The translations under genes and the position numbers were made by a program. 64,000 bases of DNA from Amycolatopsis tolypomycina. GTDB lineage: Bacteria > Actinomycetota > Actinomycetes > Mycobacteriales > Pseudonocardiaceae. The DNA lies in assembly GCF_900105945.1 (NCBI RefSeq), contig NZ_FNSO01000004.1:6886001-6950000 (forward strand), given 5' to 3'. The notes under the pieces are model-generated. The model was not told the origin of the DNA. It made no database searches and worked only from the letters and a program-made list of their open reading frames with translations. Within the stretch, counting starts at the first letter, position 1. Every line of letters begins with the position of its first letter. Positions 1 through 8,056 of this stretch are shown here, in pieces.

Positions 1-410
1 TTCAGCGTGCGGAGGGCACGAACGATAACGGACGGCCTAACCGATCCAGAGACGGGCTGTGATTGTGGCACGGAATCCGTAGCCGACGGGACTTCGGCAA
101 CTCCGCCGGCAATCACCTGACGTGGGCTTTCGAGTACCGGAACCGGCTCCGGCCGCGCGGTCGGGGGCGGCAGTTCCAGCGGAATCGGCAACGGGTCACC
201 GGATCGCGGGACATCCGGTGGGCGGTGGGACGTCGCCGGCCGCAGCCGCGCCTCGTCGGTCCGCGTCGCCGCGATCAACCACAGCGCGTCGGCGACGTCC
301 CGCACGTCCGGCCGGCCGGGATCCGCGGACGGTCGCCTTTCCCCCGCTCCGGTGAACCGCGATCCCGCGCCGACGGGACCGGGGACCGGCGAAAAGGGCG
401 GGCCGCCCAC
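1..410 (-). CDS. vWA-type partner of MoxR/VMAP conflict system, N-terminal part
   Basis: Only the first ~136 codons are present; the gene runs off the left edge. Reading the minus strand from a GTG at 410 gives an open frame to position 1. It contains the segment DVADALWLIAATR followed by a proline-rich linker and VRALRTLK. This is the pattern I know from the N-terminal region of SAV_2336-type actinobacterial proteins, which precedes a von Willebrand A domain. The vWA domain itself lies outside the window, so that part is inferred. The start lies two bases beyond the stop of the MoxR-type ATPase gene (412), so the genes are tightly coupled. An upstream start inside the ATPase gene cannot be excluded. 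Confidence 0.6.
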   Translation of the reverse strand, partial: MGGPPFSPVPGPVGAGSRFTGAGERRPSADPGRPDVRDVADALWLIAATRTDEARLRPATSHRPPDVPRSGDPLPIPLELPPPTARPEPVPVLESPRQVIAGGVAEVPSATDSVPQSQPVSGSVRPSVIVRALRTL

Positions 411-411
411 G

Positions 412-1539
412 TCATTGCACCGCCGACAGACGCTGCCAAAGCGCGTCCACCAGCCGCTCCCACGTCGCGTCGCCGCGGTAGGCGCCGGACGTGGCGAGGT
501 ACATGGCATCCAAGAGCTTCCCGCTGGGCAGGCGGTCGTCGCCGGACGCGCTGCGCCGCACGAACTGTTCGATCAGCTCGTTCTGCAAACCGTCGCCGAG
601 CTTGCGCCGGTTCTCCTCCGAATCGTGCAGGTGGGCGACGACCATCGCGGCCAATTGCTCCGGGTCCGGGTCCGGCATTTCCAGCTGCAGGCAGCGCCGC
701 AGGAAAGCCGGGGGAAATTCCCGTTCTCCATTGCTGGTGATGATGACAATCGGAAACGCGTGACACCTGACCCGACCGCCGACGACCGATGCCGTCTCGC
801 CGGGGTCGTCGGTGAACACCGTCGCTTCGGGGGTGTGACTGCGGATGCGCTCGAGTTCGGGAACGCGGAATTCGCCGTCTTCGAAAATGCTGAGGAGATC
901 GTTCGGGAGATCGGCTTCGCTCTTGTCGAGCTCGTCGATCAGCAGGACGCGCGGGACCCGGCGCGGCAGGAAGGCGGTGCCGAGCACACCGAGCCGGAGA
1001 AACTCGCCGATCGGCGGCTCCGGCTCGGGACTGGCGCGCTCGCCGCGGGCGGCGAACCGGGCGCTCGCCGCCTGGATCCGGCCGATGGCGTCGTAGTGGT
1101 AGAGCCCGGAGTTCAGCGTGGTCCGGCTGGTGATCGGCCAGCGCAGGACCCGGCCCAGCTGCAGTTCGGCGGCCAGCCGGTAGGCGAGCGTGGACTTCCC
1201 GGTGCCCGGGTGACCGGTGACGAGCAAGGGCCGCCGGAGGTAGAGGGCCGCGTTGATCATGTCCAGCTCGGCCGGACCAGTGCGTTGAGCCGATTGCGAA
1301 TGCTCGCTCCCGAGCCGCCGGGCGACGTCGTGGTCGTCCCGCGGCGGGTCGTCCGACTCCGGCAGGGGGCCACCGTCGAAGTCCCGCCACGGCGGTGGCG
1401 GCGGCAGGATATCCGTCAGTCCGAGGTCGTGGATCGGGCGGCCGGTGCCGCGGTAGACCCACCAGTCCGACGACGCGAGACGGGACGCGTCGCGGACCTG
1501 CGCCGCCTCGTCCCCGTCAAGACGCTCGCTCTCGGTCAT
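412..1539 (-). CDS. MoxR-type AAA+ ATPase
   Basis: A 375-residue AAA+ ATPase of the MoxR group. Visible motifs are Walker A GHPGTGKS, Walker B VLLIDELDKS and the sensor-1 segment ITSNGEREFPPAF followed by paired arginines. MoxR ATPases usually act as chaperone-like motors with vWA proteins. Here it lies between a VMAP-type gene and a vWA-type gene, the order expected of a vWA-MoxR-VMAP ternary conflict system. An in-frame ATG at 1584 is possible, but the ATG at 1539 has a GAGGGG Shine-Dalgarno sequence upstream and overlaps the preceding gene by only 23 bases. Function in conflict is inferred from context; the ATPase assignment is secure. Confidence 0.85.
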   Translation of the reverse strand: MTESERLDGDEAAQVRDASRLASSDWWVYRGTGRPIHDLGLTDILPPPPPWRDFDGGPLPESDDPPRDDHDVARRLGSEHSQSAQRTGPAELDMINAALYLRRPLLVTGHPGTGKSTLAYRLAAELQLGRVLRWPITSRTTLNSGLYHYDAIGRIQAASARFAARGERASPEPEPPIGEFLRLGVLGTAFLPRRVPRVLLIDELDKSEADLPNDLLSIFEDGEFRVPELERIRSHTPEATVFTDDPGETASVVGGRVRCHAFPIVIITSNGEREFPPAFLRRCLQLEMPDPDPEQLAAMVVAHLHDSEENRRKLGDGLQNELIEQFVRRSASGDDRLPSGKLLDAMYLATSGAYRGDATWERLVDALWQRLSAVQ

Positions 1540-2983
1540 CCCGGATGTCCCCTCGCTGCCACGGGAAAGCCGGTGGCTGGTCAAGAACGAGACGGCTCGG
1601 ATCGTCCCACAGCACCACCAGATCCCGCACTGGATTATCCCGATGAAAGGCGGTTTCGGGAAGACTGGCGTGCACTCTGAATTCCTTTGCCCGCTTGGGA
1701 AGATCGCCCAGGCCGGATTCGCCCTTGGCGAACTCGGCGATCAACTCCCGAAGTACGTCGAGCGGCGCGTCGGGGTGCCATAGTACAGCCGGGATACCCG
1801 ACCGCAAAGCCGCTGTCAGGCTGTCTCCGTCCCCGCCCGCTTCCCGCAGCGGAGCCGAACCGAGGACCACCAGCCCCCAGCGGAGGTCGGAAAGAACCAC
1901 GTCAAGCCCCGAAGCCTGAGTACCGTTTTCGTAGTACACGCACTCCGCGGACGGGTTCGCCATGAACGCCTCCCAGTGCTGGTTCCACACCCGGTGCCAG
2001 TGCTTCGAACGCATGCGCTCCAGCGAACGGACGGAAATGAGGTAGTCGATCGAAAGCGGCCGCGGCATGCCGGATTCGTGTTCGCGGTGCCAGAGCTGCA
2101 CGGGAAGGTTCAACAGCGCCCGCGGGAGCACGAACTCGAGGGCGACCGAACCCCGGTGGTCGGCCCAGACGCGTTCCGCGTCGACCACCAGGCCGTCGAC
2201 GTATCGTTCGAGGTCGGCCGCCCGCACCTCCGCCGTGCCGCCGTGCGGTGGTGGCCATTCCCCGGGAAGCCGTTGACACCAATGGGAAACCTGGTATAGC
2301 TCCGGGTCTATCCCATCATGGTCGACCAGGATCATCAAGTGCAGCCGCCCTTCCTTCGACGGCATGGCGATCGTGGCTCGACGGGCTCTCAGCTGGGCTT
2401 CCAGTTGCAACCGCCGGGCCTGGTAGTCGTTCCACTCGGTCAGCTTCAGTCCCAGTTCGCCGCCGCACTGGTGGGCGACGAGCTCGAGGAGCGTGAACGC
2501 CGGCGGAATACCATCGGTGTCCGCGTTGAAAGAGGCCAAATGAGTGAAGGCTTCCCACGCGGTGCGCACCTTGGGTGGCAACGGCGCCCCGAGCCCGCTC
2601 GCCCGGCGCACCAGCTCGCCGAGCCGGGGCACCTCGAAGTCGGCCAGCCACTGGTGCAACCGGTCGCGATCGGCGCGCGGCAGCAGGTCCAGCACCCGCG
2701 GCCGTTCGACCAGGTCGCGGACGCGCTCGGACTCCGGCGACCCGGGCCGCATGAAGGCGACGGCGCCGACCAGCGCCTGCATTCCGTTCTGATAGCGCTC
2801 GCAGGCGGAAACGACTTCGATCAGCGAACTGCGCGGGGTGGGGTGCCGGGGAACCGCCAGATCGACGCCGAGGGTCTTCCCGACGAGGCTGACCACCACG
2901 GCCAGTTCCTCCGCCAGGCCGGCCTCGGCCAGCACGTCGACAACGGCTTCTCCGATCACGTGTCCCGCCACCTGGCCCAGCAC
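1517..2983 (-). CDS. VMAP-type transmitter protein (EAD2-like + VMAP-C-like)
   Basis: A 488-residue protein. Residues ~1-85 resemble effector-associated domain 2 (EAD2), ending in ACERYQNGMQALVGAVAF. The C-terminal half (~190-470) carries features of VMAP-C domains: VALEFVLPRALLNLPVQLW, YLISVRSLERM and a late WHPDAPLDVLRELI. In such systems the VMAP protein is proposed to link an EAD-bearing sensor or effector to the MoxR-vWA pair. The start is fixed: GTG at 2983 has GAGGTGG upstream and an in-frame TAG two codons before it. The shared EAD2 with the upstream gene supports a physical sensor-transmitter contact. No protease or nuclease catalytic motif was seen. Confidence 0.7.
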   Translation of the reverse strand: MLGQVAGHVIGEAVVDVLAEAGLAEELAVVVSLVGKTLGVDLAVPRHPTPRSSLIEVVSACERYQNGMQALVGAVAFMRPGSPESERVRDLVERPRVLDLLPRADRDRLHQWLADFEVPRLGELVRRASGLGAPLPPKVRTAWEAFTHLASFNADTDGIPPAFTLLELVAHQCGGELGLKLTEWNDYQARRLQLEAQLRARRATIAMPSKEGRLHLMILVDHDGIDPELYQVSHWCQRLPGEWPPPHGGTAEVRAADLERYVDGLVVDAERVWADHRGSVALEFVLPRALLNLPVQLWHREHESGMPRPLSIDYLISVRSLERMRSKHWHRVWNQHWEAFMANPSAECVYYENGTQASGLDVVLSDLRWGLVVLGSAPLREAGGDGDSLTAALRSGIPAVLWHPDAPLDVLRELIAEFAKGESGLGDLPKRAKEFRVHASLPETAFHRDNPVRDLVVLWDDPSRLVLDQPPAFPWQRGDIRDDRERAS

Positions 2984-3093
2984 CCCCTACCCACCTCGCT
3001 CGGGACGGAACCGGCGTCATCGCCCCTGCGGATCGAACGCAGTTGCGCAGATCTTACCCGGCAAAAGGGCCGCCGCCTGTTGCCAAAAAGATG

Positions 3094-4020
3094 TCACGAC
3101 GGGCTCTCAACCGGCCAGTTGCCCACGCGTTCGACCAGCCGCCGCACCGGTACCGACCCCGGTTCCAGCATTTGCACCGCCGCGACGAGTTCGGCTAGCC
3201 CGCCGCGATAACGCAGACAGGTTCCGGCGATCTCCAGGACATGCAGCCGGGTTTGCGGGTGATATGCCACGACCGTCGCGATCTCCGGCCGGAGCCGCTT
3301 CAGCAGCATTCTCCGGCTGCTTTCCTCGGTGACGGCCGGAATGCCGAGGAGCAGTTCCGTCAGTTCCAACACGCGGTCGATGGCGGGCTCGGCGGGGGAT
3401 GGCACGGCCCGCAGGTCCGGACGGTGCTCGCCCTCGGGCGCACCGCCGAGGAGCCGCAGCCACGCGACCGTGGACGTCTCCTTCGTGGTGACCGGGATCC
3501 GGCGGTACTCGGCGGGCGCCGCCGCCGGGTCCTGGAGCACGACTTCCTGGTAGAACACGTCCGTCGCCAGCAGCGCCAGTTCCGCGCCCGTCAGGTTCTG
3601 GGCCTTCTTCGCTTCCGCGGCATCGAGCACGCGGAAGGTGAAGCTCACCGCCTTGCCGACCGATCCGTGGCTCGCGCGCTGCACTTCACCGGCGTGGAGC
3701 GCGAGGCGCAGCCGGATCTGCGCCGGTTCGGAGTGCACGGCGTTGTGCCGGCGCAGGTCGGCGTGCATGCGTTCGGGCAGTTGCGCCACCAGGTCGACCT
3801 TCGCGATGTCGGGCGGCAGCAGGATCATCGCGCCGTCACCGGTGTTCTCCACGAAACAGACGTCCCAGGGGATCCCTGTCTCGGCGAAGCCGCCCTTGAG
3901 GACACGCCACAGGCCGTCGTGCACCTCGCGCAGGTGCGCCATGGTCCGGTCCGGGTGGTTGTACCCGGCGACGTCCACGGTCATGATCGTCCGGTGCAGC
4001 GCGGCTGGATAGGAAACCAC
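3094..4020 (-). CDS. Class III nucleotidyl-cyclase-like sensor with EAD2 domain
   Basis: About 308 residues. The N-terminal half has a class III cyclase-like fold signature: MTVDVAGYN with the first metal Asp, GDGAMILLP with the second, and RLALHAGEV. The C-terminal ~85 residues (VLELTELLLGIPAVTEESSR to VRRLVERVG) match EAD2, with the typical RYRGGLAELVAAV end. The usual Asn-Arg pair region reads AVSFTFRVLD, so the Asn appears lost while an Arg remains; catalytic activity is doubtful. GTG at 4020 is preferred because GGAGG lies five bases upstream; ATG 4047 and GTG 4065 are alternatives. It is the first gene of the conflict-system operon, 110 bases before the VMAP gene, and is probably the sensor or effector arm. 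Confidence 0.7.
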   Translation of the reverse strand: MVSYPAALHRTIMTVDVAGYNHPDRTMAHLREVHDGLWRVLKGGFAETGIPWDVCFVENTGDGAMILLPPDIAKVDLVAQLPERMHADLRRHNAVHSEPAQIRLRLALHAGEVQRASHGSVGKAVSFTFRVLDAAEAKKAQNLTGAELALLATDVFYQEVVLQDPAAAPAEYRRIPVTTKETSTVAWLRLLGGAPEGEHRPDLRAVPSPAEPAIDRVLELTELLLGIPAVTEESSRRMLLKRLRPEIATVVAYHPQTRLHVLEIAGTCLRYRGGLAELVAAVQMLEPGSVPVRRLVERVGNWPVESPS

Positions 4021-4137
4021 GACACCCTCCCCACGTCCCGCGCTCATTGTCCCAGACCCATGCACCCTCGGCCATGTTCGCGCGGGGCGTTACGACAAAA
4101 CCGGCCCTCCTTGACCTTGTTTCGTCCATAATTCGGC

Positions 4138-5343
4138 GTGCCCACGAGACGTCTTCACCTGGTGAGCGCGGATGAGGACCACCGCGTCTCGACCATCGAG
4201 CTCTTCTTCGACCTGGTCTTCGTCTACGCCATCACCCAGACCACGCAGCTGATGGCCGACCACCTCAGCCCCGCCGGGGTGGGGCAGGGGCTGGTCATGC
4301 TCGCCGTCCTGTGGTGGTGCTGGTGCTCCTATGCCTGGCTCGGGAACACCGTCCACGTCGACCACGGCGTCGCGCGGCTGGCGATGTTCGGTGCCATGGC
4401 CGTCATGTTCCTGGTTTCGCTCACCATCCCGGAAGCCTTCGTCGACCATCCCGGTGGGTTGTTCGCGCCCGCGTTGTTCGTCGTCTGCTACGCGCTCGTG
4501 CGGCTGCTGCACCTCGCCGCCTACCTGGGCGCGGCGAAACACGACCCGGGGCTGCGGCGGGTGCTGCTCAAGATGTTCGTCGGGCTGCTGCCCAGCGTCG
4601 GGCTGCTCGGCGTGGCCGCCTTCCTCGACGGGCCGTGGCAGCTGGGGCTGTGGGTCGTCGCGCTGCTCGTCGACTACCTCAACGTCTACCTCGCCGGGCC
4701 CGATGGGTGGCGGCTCAACGCGCCCGCGCACTTCGCCGAGCGGTTCGGGCTCATCGTGATCATCGCGCTCGGCGAATCCATCGTCGCGATCGGCATCGGG
4801 ATCGGGTCGCTGCCGATGTCGTGGCTGGTCACCGGGGCGGCCGTGTGCGGGCTGGCGCTGGCGGCCGGGATGTGGTGGACCTACTTCGACGTCGTCGCGC
4901 GCGTGTCCGAGCACCGGCTCACCCAGGCCACCGGGACCGAACGCACGAAGCTCGCCACCGACTCCTACACCTTCCTGCACCTGCCGCTGATCGCCGGGAT
5001 CGTGCTCGTCGCCCTCGGGCTCAAGAAGGCCTTCCTCTACATCGCAGACACCGAGCACCACACGCCCGGCGAGGCGCTGCACGGCGTGCCGATCTGGACG
5101 CTGACCGGCGGGCTCGCGCTCTACCTGATCGCGCTCAGTGCCCTGCGCAAGCGCAACCTCGGCAGCTGGAACGTCCAGCGGCTCGTCGCCGGGGTGCTGC
5201 TCGTCGCGGCGACGCCGTTGCTCGAACACGTGCCCGCCGCCGCGCTGCTGCTGGTCGTGGCCGCCCTGGTGCTCGGGCTCATCACTTTCGAGCGCATCCG
5301 GTTCGCCGAGTGGCGCAGGAAGGTACACACCGCCCACCCGTGA
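4138..5343 (+). CDS. Low temperature requirement protein A (LtrA) family membrane protein
   Basis: A 401-residue polytopic membrane protein with the LtrA family signature ELFFDLVFVYA near residue 21 and about ten hydrophobic segments. LtrA was first linked to low-temperature growth in Listeria; its biochemical activity is unknown. The GTG at 4138 has no Shine-Dalgarno sequence, and a CATAAT hexamer lies five bases upstream (4127-4132), so the mRNA may be leaderless. It diverges from the conflict-system operon, with about 115 bases between the two starts. No functional tie to either neighbour is evident. Confidence 0.85.
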   Translation: MPTRRLHLVSADEDHRVSTIELFFDLVFVYAITQTTQLMADHLSPAGVGQGLVMLAVLWWCWCSYAWLGNTVHVDHGVARLAMFGAMAVMFLVSLTIPEAFVDHPGGLFAPALFVVCYALVRLLHLAAYLGAAKHDPGLRRVLLKMFVGLLPSVGLLGVAAFLDGPWQLGLWVVALLVDYLNVYLAGPDGWRLNAPAHFAERFGLIVIIALGESIVAIGIGIGSLPMSWLVTGAAVCGLALAAGMWWTYFDVVARVSEHRLTQATGTERTKLATDSYTFLHLPLIAGIVLVALGLKKAFLYIADTEHHTPGEALHGVPIWTLTGGLALYLIALSALRKRNLGSWNVQRLVAGVLLVAATPLLEHVPAAALLLVVAALVLGLITFERIRFAEWRRKVHTAHP

Positions 5344-5379
5344 GCGACCCGCACTGGCGCTATCCCGGCTCCCGGGTTA

Positions 5380-5397
5380 ACCTACTCGCGAGTAGGT
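5380..5397. promoter_or_regulatory. Palindromic operator before the fadE pair
   Basis: An 18-base perfect palindrome, ACCTACTCGCGAGTAGGT, lies 18 bases before the preferred start of the first acyl-CoA dehydrogenase. Size, symmetry and position fit a TetR-family operator controlling the fadE pair. The regulator is not adjacent. Confidence 0.6.
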
Positions 5398-5415
5398 AAC
5401 GGGATGGAGGGCCAC

Positions 5416-6738
5416 ATGGCTGCGCCAAGGAAACGGGACGCGATGGGCTGGGGCCTGTCCGCGCTGACCCGGCTGGCCGGGAGCAAGGTCGTCGATCGGG
5501 CCGGGCTGCGCAAGCCCCTGGAAGGCCTGGTCACCGCGGGGACGCGCAACGGCTTCCGCGTCGCCGGCGCGGCGACCCGGTCGTTCAAGTCGGTGCAGAA
5601 GCTGGGCAAGCCCGCCCGGCTCACGCCGGCCGCCGACACCGGGCTGTTCGACCTCACGCCGACCGAGGACCAGCAGCTCATCGTCGAAACGGTGACCGAG
5701 TTCGCCGCCGAGCAGCTGCGGCCCGCCGCCGCGGACGCCGACGCCAAGCTCGAGGCCCCCGAAGGCCTGCTGAGCCGGGCCGCCGAGCTGGGCATCAGCC
5801 TGGTCGGCATCCCCGAGGAGCTCGGCGGCGTCGGCACGGAACGCTCGGTCGTCACCAACGCGCTCGTCGCGGAAGCGCTTGCCCACGGCGACATGGGCCT
5901 GGCCGTGGCCGTGCTGGCGCCATCCGCCGTGAGCACCGCCCTGGTCAGCTGGGGCGACGAGCAGCAGCAGGCCGACTACCTGCCCGCGTTCACCGGCGAG
6001 CACGTCCCGGCCGCCGCGCTGGCGCTGCAGGAGCAGAAAGCGCTCTACGACCCCTTCAAGCCCGCGACGAAGGCCCGCCGCACCCCCAAGGGCTACCGGC
6101 TCGACGGCGTGAAGGCGCTGGTCCCGCGGGCGACGCAGGCCGAGCTGTTCATCGTGTCGGCCGACCTCGAAGGCCGCGGCCCGGCGCTGTTCCTCGTCGA
6201 GTCGTCGAGCGCCGGGGTGTCCATCGAGGCCGAGCCGGCGATGGGCCTGCGCGGCGCCGCGACCGGCAAGCTGCACCTCGAACACGTCAACCTGCCCGCG
6301 GGCGCCCTGCTCGGCGGCGGGAAAGCGGACGTCTTCGCCGAGGTCGTCCGGCTGTCGCGGCTGGGCTGGGCGGCGCTGGCCGCCGGCACCGCGAAGGCCG
6401 TCCTCGACTACGTCGTCCCCTACGTCAACGAGCGGGTGGCGTTCGGCGAGCCGATCAGCCACCGGCAGGCGGTGGCGTTCTCCGTCGCCGACATCGCGAT
6501 CGAGCTGGAAGGGCTGCGGCTGGTGACCCTGCGCGCCGCGGCGCGGGCCGAGCAGGGCAAGCCCTACGCCCGCGAGGTCGCGCTGGCGCGGAAGCTGGCC
6601 GTGGACAAGGGCATGCAGATCGGCAGCGCGGGCGTGCAGCTGCTCGGCGGGCACGGCTTCGTCAAGGAGCACCCGGTCGAGCGCTGGTACCGGGACCTGC
6701 GCGCCATCGGCGTCATGGAAGGCGCCGTCCTTCTCTAG
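5416..6738 (+). CDS. Acyl-CoA dehydrogenase, FadE24-like subunit
   Basis: A 440-residue acyl-CoA dehydrogenase-family protein with a ~75-residue basic N-terminal extension before the first dehydrogenase domain (DLTPTEDQQLIVETV). Conserved segments include GISLVGIPEELGGVG and QLLGGHGFVKEHPVERWYRD. It ends soon after VMEG, so the usual EGTxxIQ tail is missing. That tail is present in the next gene, 21 bases downstream. The size pair (440 and 401 residues) and order resemble mycobacterial FadE24-FadE23, suggesting a heteromeric flavoenzyme that oxidises a fatty or sterol-side-chain acyl-CoA; the substrate is unknown. ATG 5416 is chosen over 5404 because GGAGG precedes it by five bases. Confidence 0.8.
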   Translation: MAAPRKRDAMGWGLSALTRLAGSKVVDRAGLRKPLEGLVTAGTRNGFRVAGAATRSFKSVQKLGKPARLTPAADTGLFDLTPTEDQQLIVETVTEFAAEQLRPAAADADAKLEAPEGLLSRAAELGISLVGIPEELGGVGTERSVVTNALVAEALAHGDMGLAVAVLAPSAVSTALVSWGDEQQQADYLPAFTGEHVPAAALALQEQKALYDPFKPATKARRTPKGYRLDGVKALVPRATQAELFIVSADLEGRGPALFLVESSSAGVSIEAEPAMGLRGAATGKLHLEHVNLPAGALLGGGKADVFAEVVRLSRLGWAALAAGTAKAVLDYVVPYVNERVAFGEPISHRQAVAFSVADIAIELEGLRLVTLRAAARAEQGKPYAREVALARKLAVDKGMQIGSAGVQLLGGHGFVKEHPVERWYRDLRAIGVMEGAVLL

Positions 6739-6759
6739 GCTTCGGAAAGGCTTTGGATC

Positions 6760-7965
6760 ATGATCAACCTGGAAGTCCCCAAGAAGGCCGGCGCGCTGAT
6801 CAACCAGGCGTATCAGGCCGCGGCCGAGGTGTTCCGGCCGATCTCGCGCAAGTACGACCGCGCGGAACACACGTACCCGACCGAGCTCGACATGTTCGCG
6901 GCGCTGCTGGACGGCTTGAATTCGTCCGGCGAGGGCGGCGCGGGCGCGGCCGGCGTCCGGCGGTCCGTTTCCGAGAAGGAAGAGAAGGGCAACCGCAACG
7001 GCGCCAACCTGAACGTCGTCCTCGGCACGATCGAGATGTGCTGGGGCGACGTCGGCCTGCTGCTGTCGATGCCGCGACAGGGCCTGGGCAACGCGGCGAT
7101 CAGCTCGGTGGCCACGGACGAGCAGCTGGAGCGCTTCTCCGGCATGTGGGCGGCGATGGCGATCACCGAGCCGGGCTTCGGCTCGGACTCGGCGGCGGTC
7201 AGCACGACGGCCCGCCTCGACGGCGACCACTACGTGCTGAACGGCGAGAAGATCTTCGTGACGTCGGGCGAGCGCGCGGACGCGGTGGTCGTGTGGGCGA
7301 CGCTGGACAAGTCCAAGGGCCGCGCGGCGATCAAGTCGTTCGTGGTCGAGAAGGGCACGCCGGGCTTCGAGGTGGTGCGCACCGAGCACAAGCTCGGCAT
7401 CCGCGCGTCCGACACGGCGGTGCTGCGCTTCGAGAACTGCCGCGTCCCTCGCGAGAACCTGCTGGGCACGCCGGAGATCGACACGAAAAAGGGTTTCGCG
7501 GGCGTCATGCAGACGTTCGACAACACCCGCCCCCTGGTGGCGGCCATGGCGATCGGCGTGGCCCGCGCGGCCCTCGACGAGACGCGCCGGATCCTCACCT
7601 CCGCCGGCATCACGATCGACTACGACCGCCCGGCCAACTCCCAGCACGCAGCGGCGGCGGAGTTCCTGCGCCTGGAAGCCGACTACGAGTCGGCGTACCT
7701 GCTGACGCTCGAGTCGGCTTGGATGGCGGACAACCGCCAGCCGAACTCGCTGCAGGCGTCGATGGCGAAGGCCAAGGCGGGGCGCTCGGTGGTGGAGATC
7801 GCGCTGAAGTGCGTCGAGCTGACCGGGGCGTACAGCGAGGAGTCGCTGCTCGAGAAGTGGGCTCGGGACGCGAAGATTCTGGACATCTTCGAGGGCACGC
7901 AGCAGATCCAGCAGCTGATCGTGGCCCGCCGGATCCTGGGGAAGACTTCGGCCGAGCTGAAGTAG
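6760..7965 (+). CDS. Acyl-CoA dehydrogenase, FadE23-like; 3' end supplied by the AICE
   Basis: A 401-residue acyl-CoA dehydrogenase with the substrate/FAD region TEPGFGSDSAAVS and the C-terminal loop FEGTQQIQQLIVARR. It is co-transcribed with the preceding dehydrogenase and probably forms a heteromer with it. The last 29 codons lie at the left edge of the integrative element: an almost identical segment (same 29 residues, nine silent base changes) stands at 18696-18785 beside the right end. The element therefore appears to have inserted in the coding sequence and replaced the 3' end without altering the protein. A GGAAAGG ribosome site precedes the ATG. Confidence 0.9.
   Translation: MINLEVPKKAGALINQAYQAAAEVFRPISRKYDRAEHTYPTELDMFAALLDGLNSSGEGGAGAAGVRRSVSEKEEKGNRNGANLNVVLGTIEMCWGDVGLLLSMPRQGLGNAAISSVATDEQLERFSGMWAAMAITEPGFGSDSAAVSTTARLDGDHYVLNGEKIFVTSGERADAVVVWATLDKSKGRAAIKSFVVEKGTPGFEVVRTEHKLGIRASDTAVLRFENCRVPRENLLGTPEIDTKKGFAGVMQTFDNTRPLVAAMAIGVARAALDETRRILTSAGITIDYDRPANSQHAAAAEFLRLEADYESAYLLTLESAWMADNRQPNSLQASMAKAKAGRSVVEIALKCVELTGAYSEESLLEKWARDAKILDIFEGTQQIQQLIVARRILGKTSAELK
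7876..7895 (+). other. attL core
   Basis: ATTCTGGACATCTTCGAGGG, identical to 18696-18715. It lies within the coding sequence for ILDIFEG of the acyl-CoA dehydrogenase. Near-identity continues for another ~70 bases to the stop codon with only silent changes; left of the core, similarity stops abruptly, which places strand exchange at or near these 20 bases. Confidence 0.85.
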
Positions 7966-7979
7966 TTGTGACGCAACGG

Positions 7980-8030
7980 AAAGCCGCCCGGCCGCTTGCC
8001 CTTCTCGGGGCTCTGCGACCGGGCGGCTTT
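7980..8030 (+). terminator. Terminator after the reconstituted fadE gene
   Basis: AAAGCCGCCCGG pairs with CCGGGCGGCTTT (12-bp stem, 27-base loop), 15 bases after the stop. It also ends the converging integrase transcript. The element thus brings both a gene end and a terminator. Confidence 0.75.
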
Positions 8031-8056
8031 CGCGTCGGCGGGGACCGGTTTCATGA

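Noticed and set aside
7876..7965. tRNA gene at the AICE attachment site
   Set aside because: No cloverleaf or T-loop sequence is present at either end; the repeat is protein-coding.
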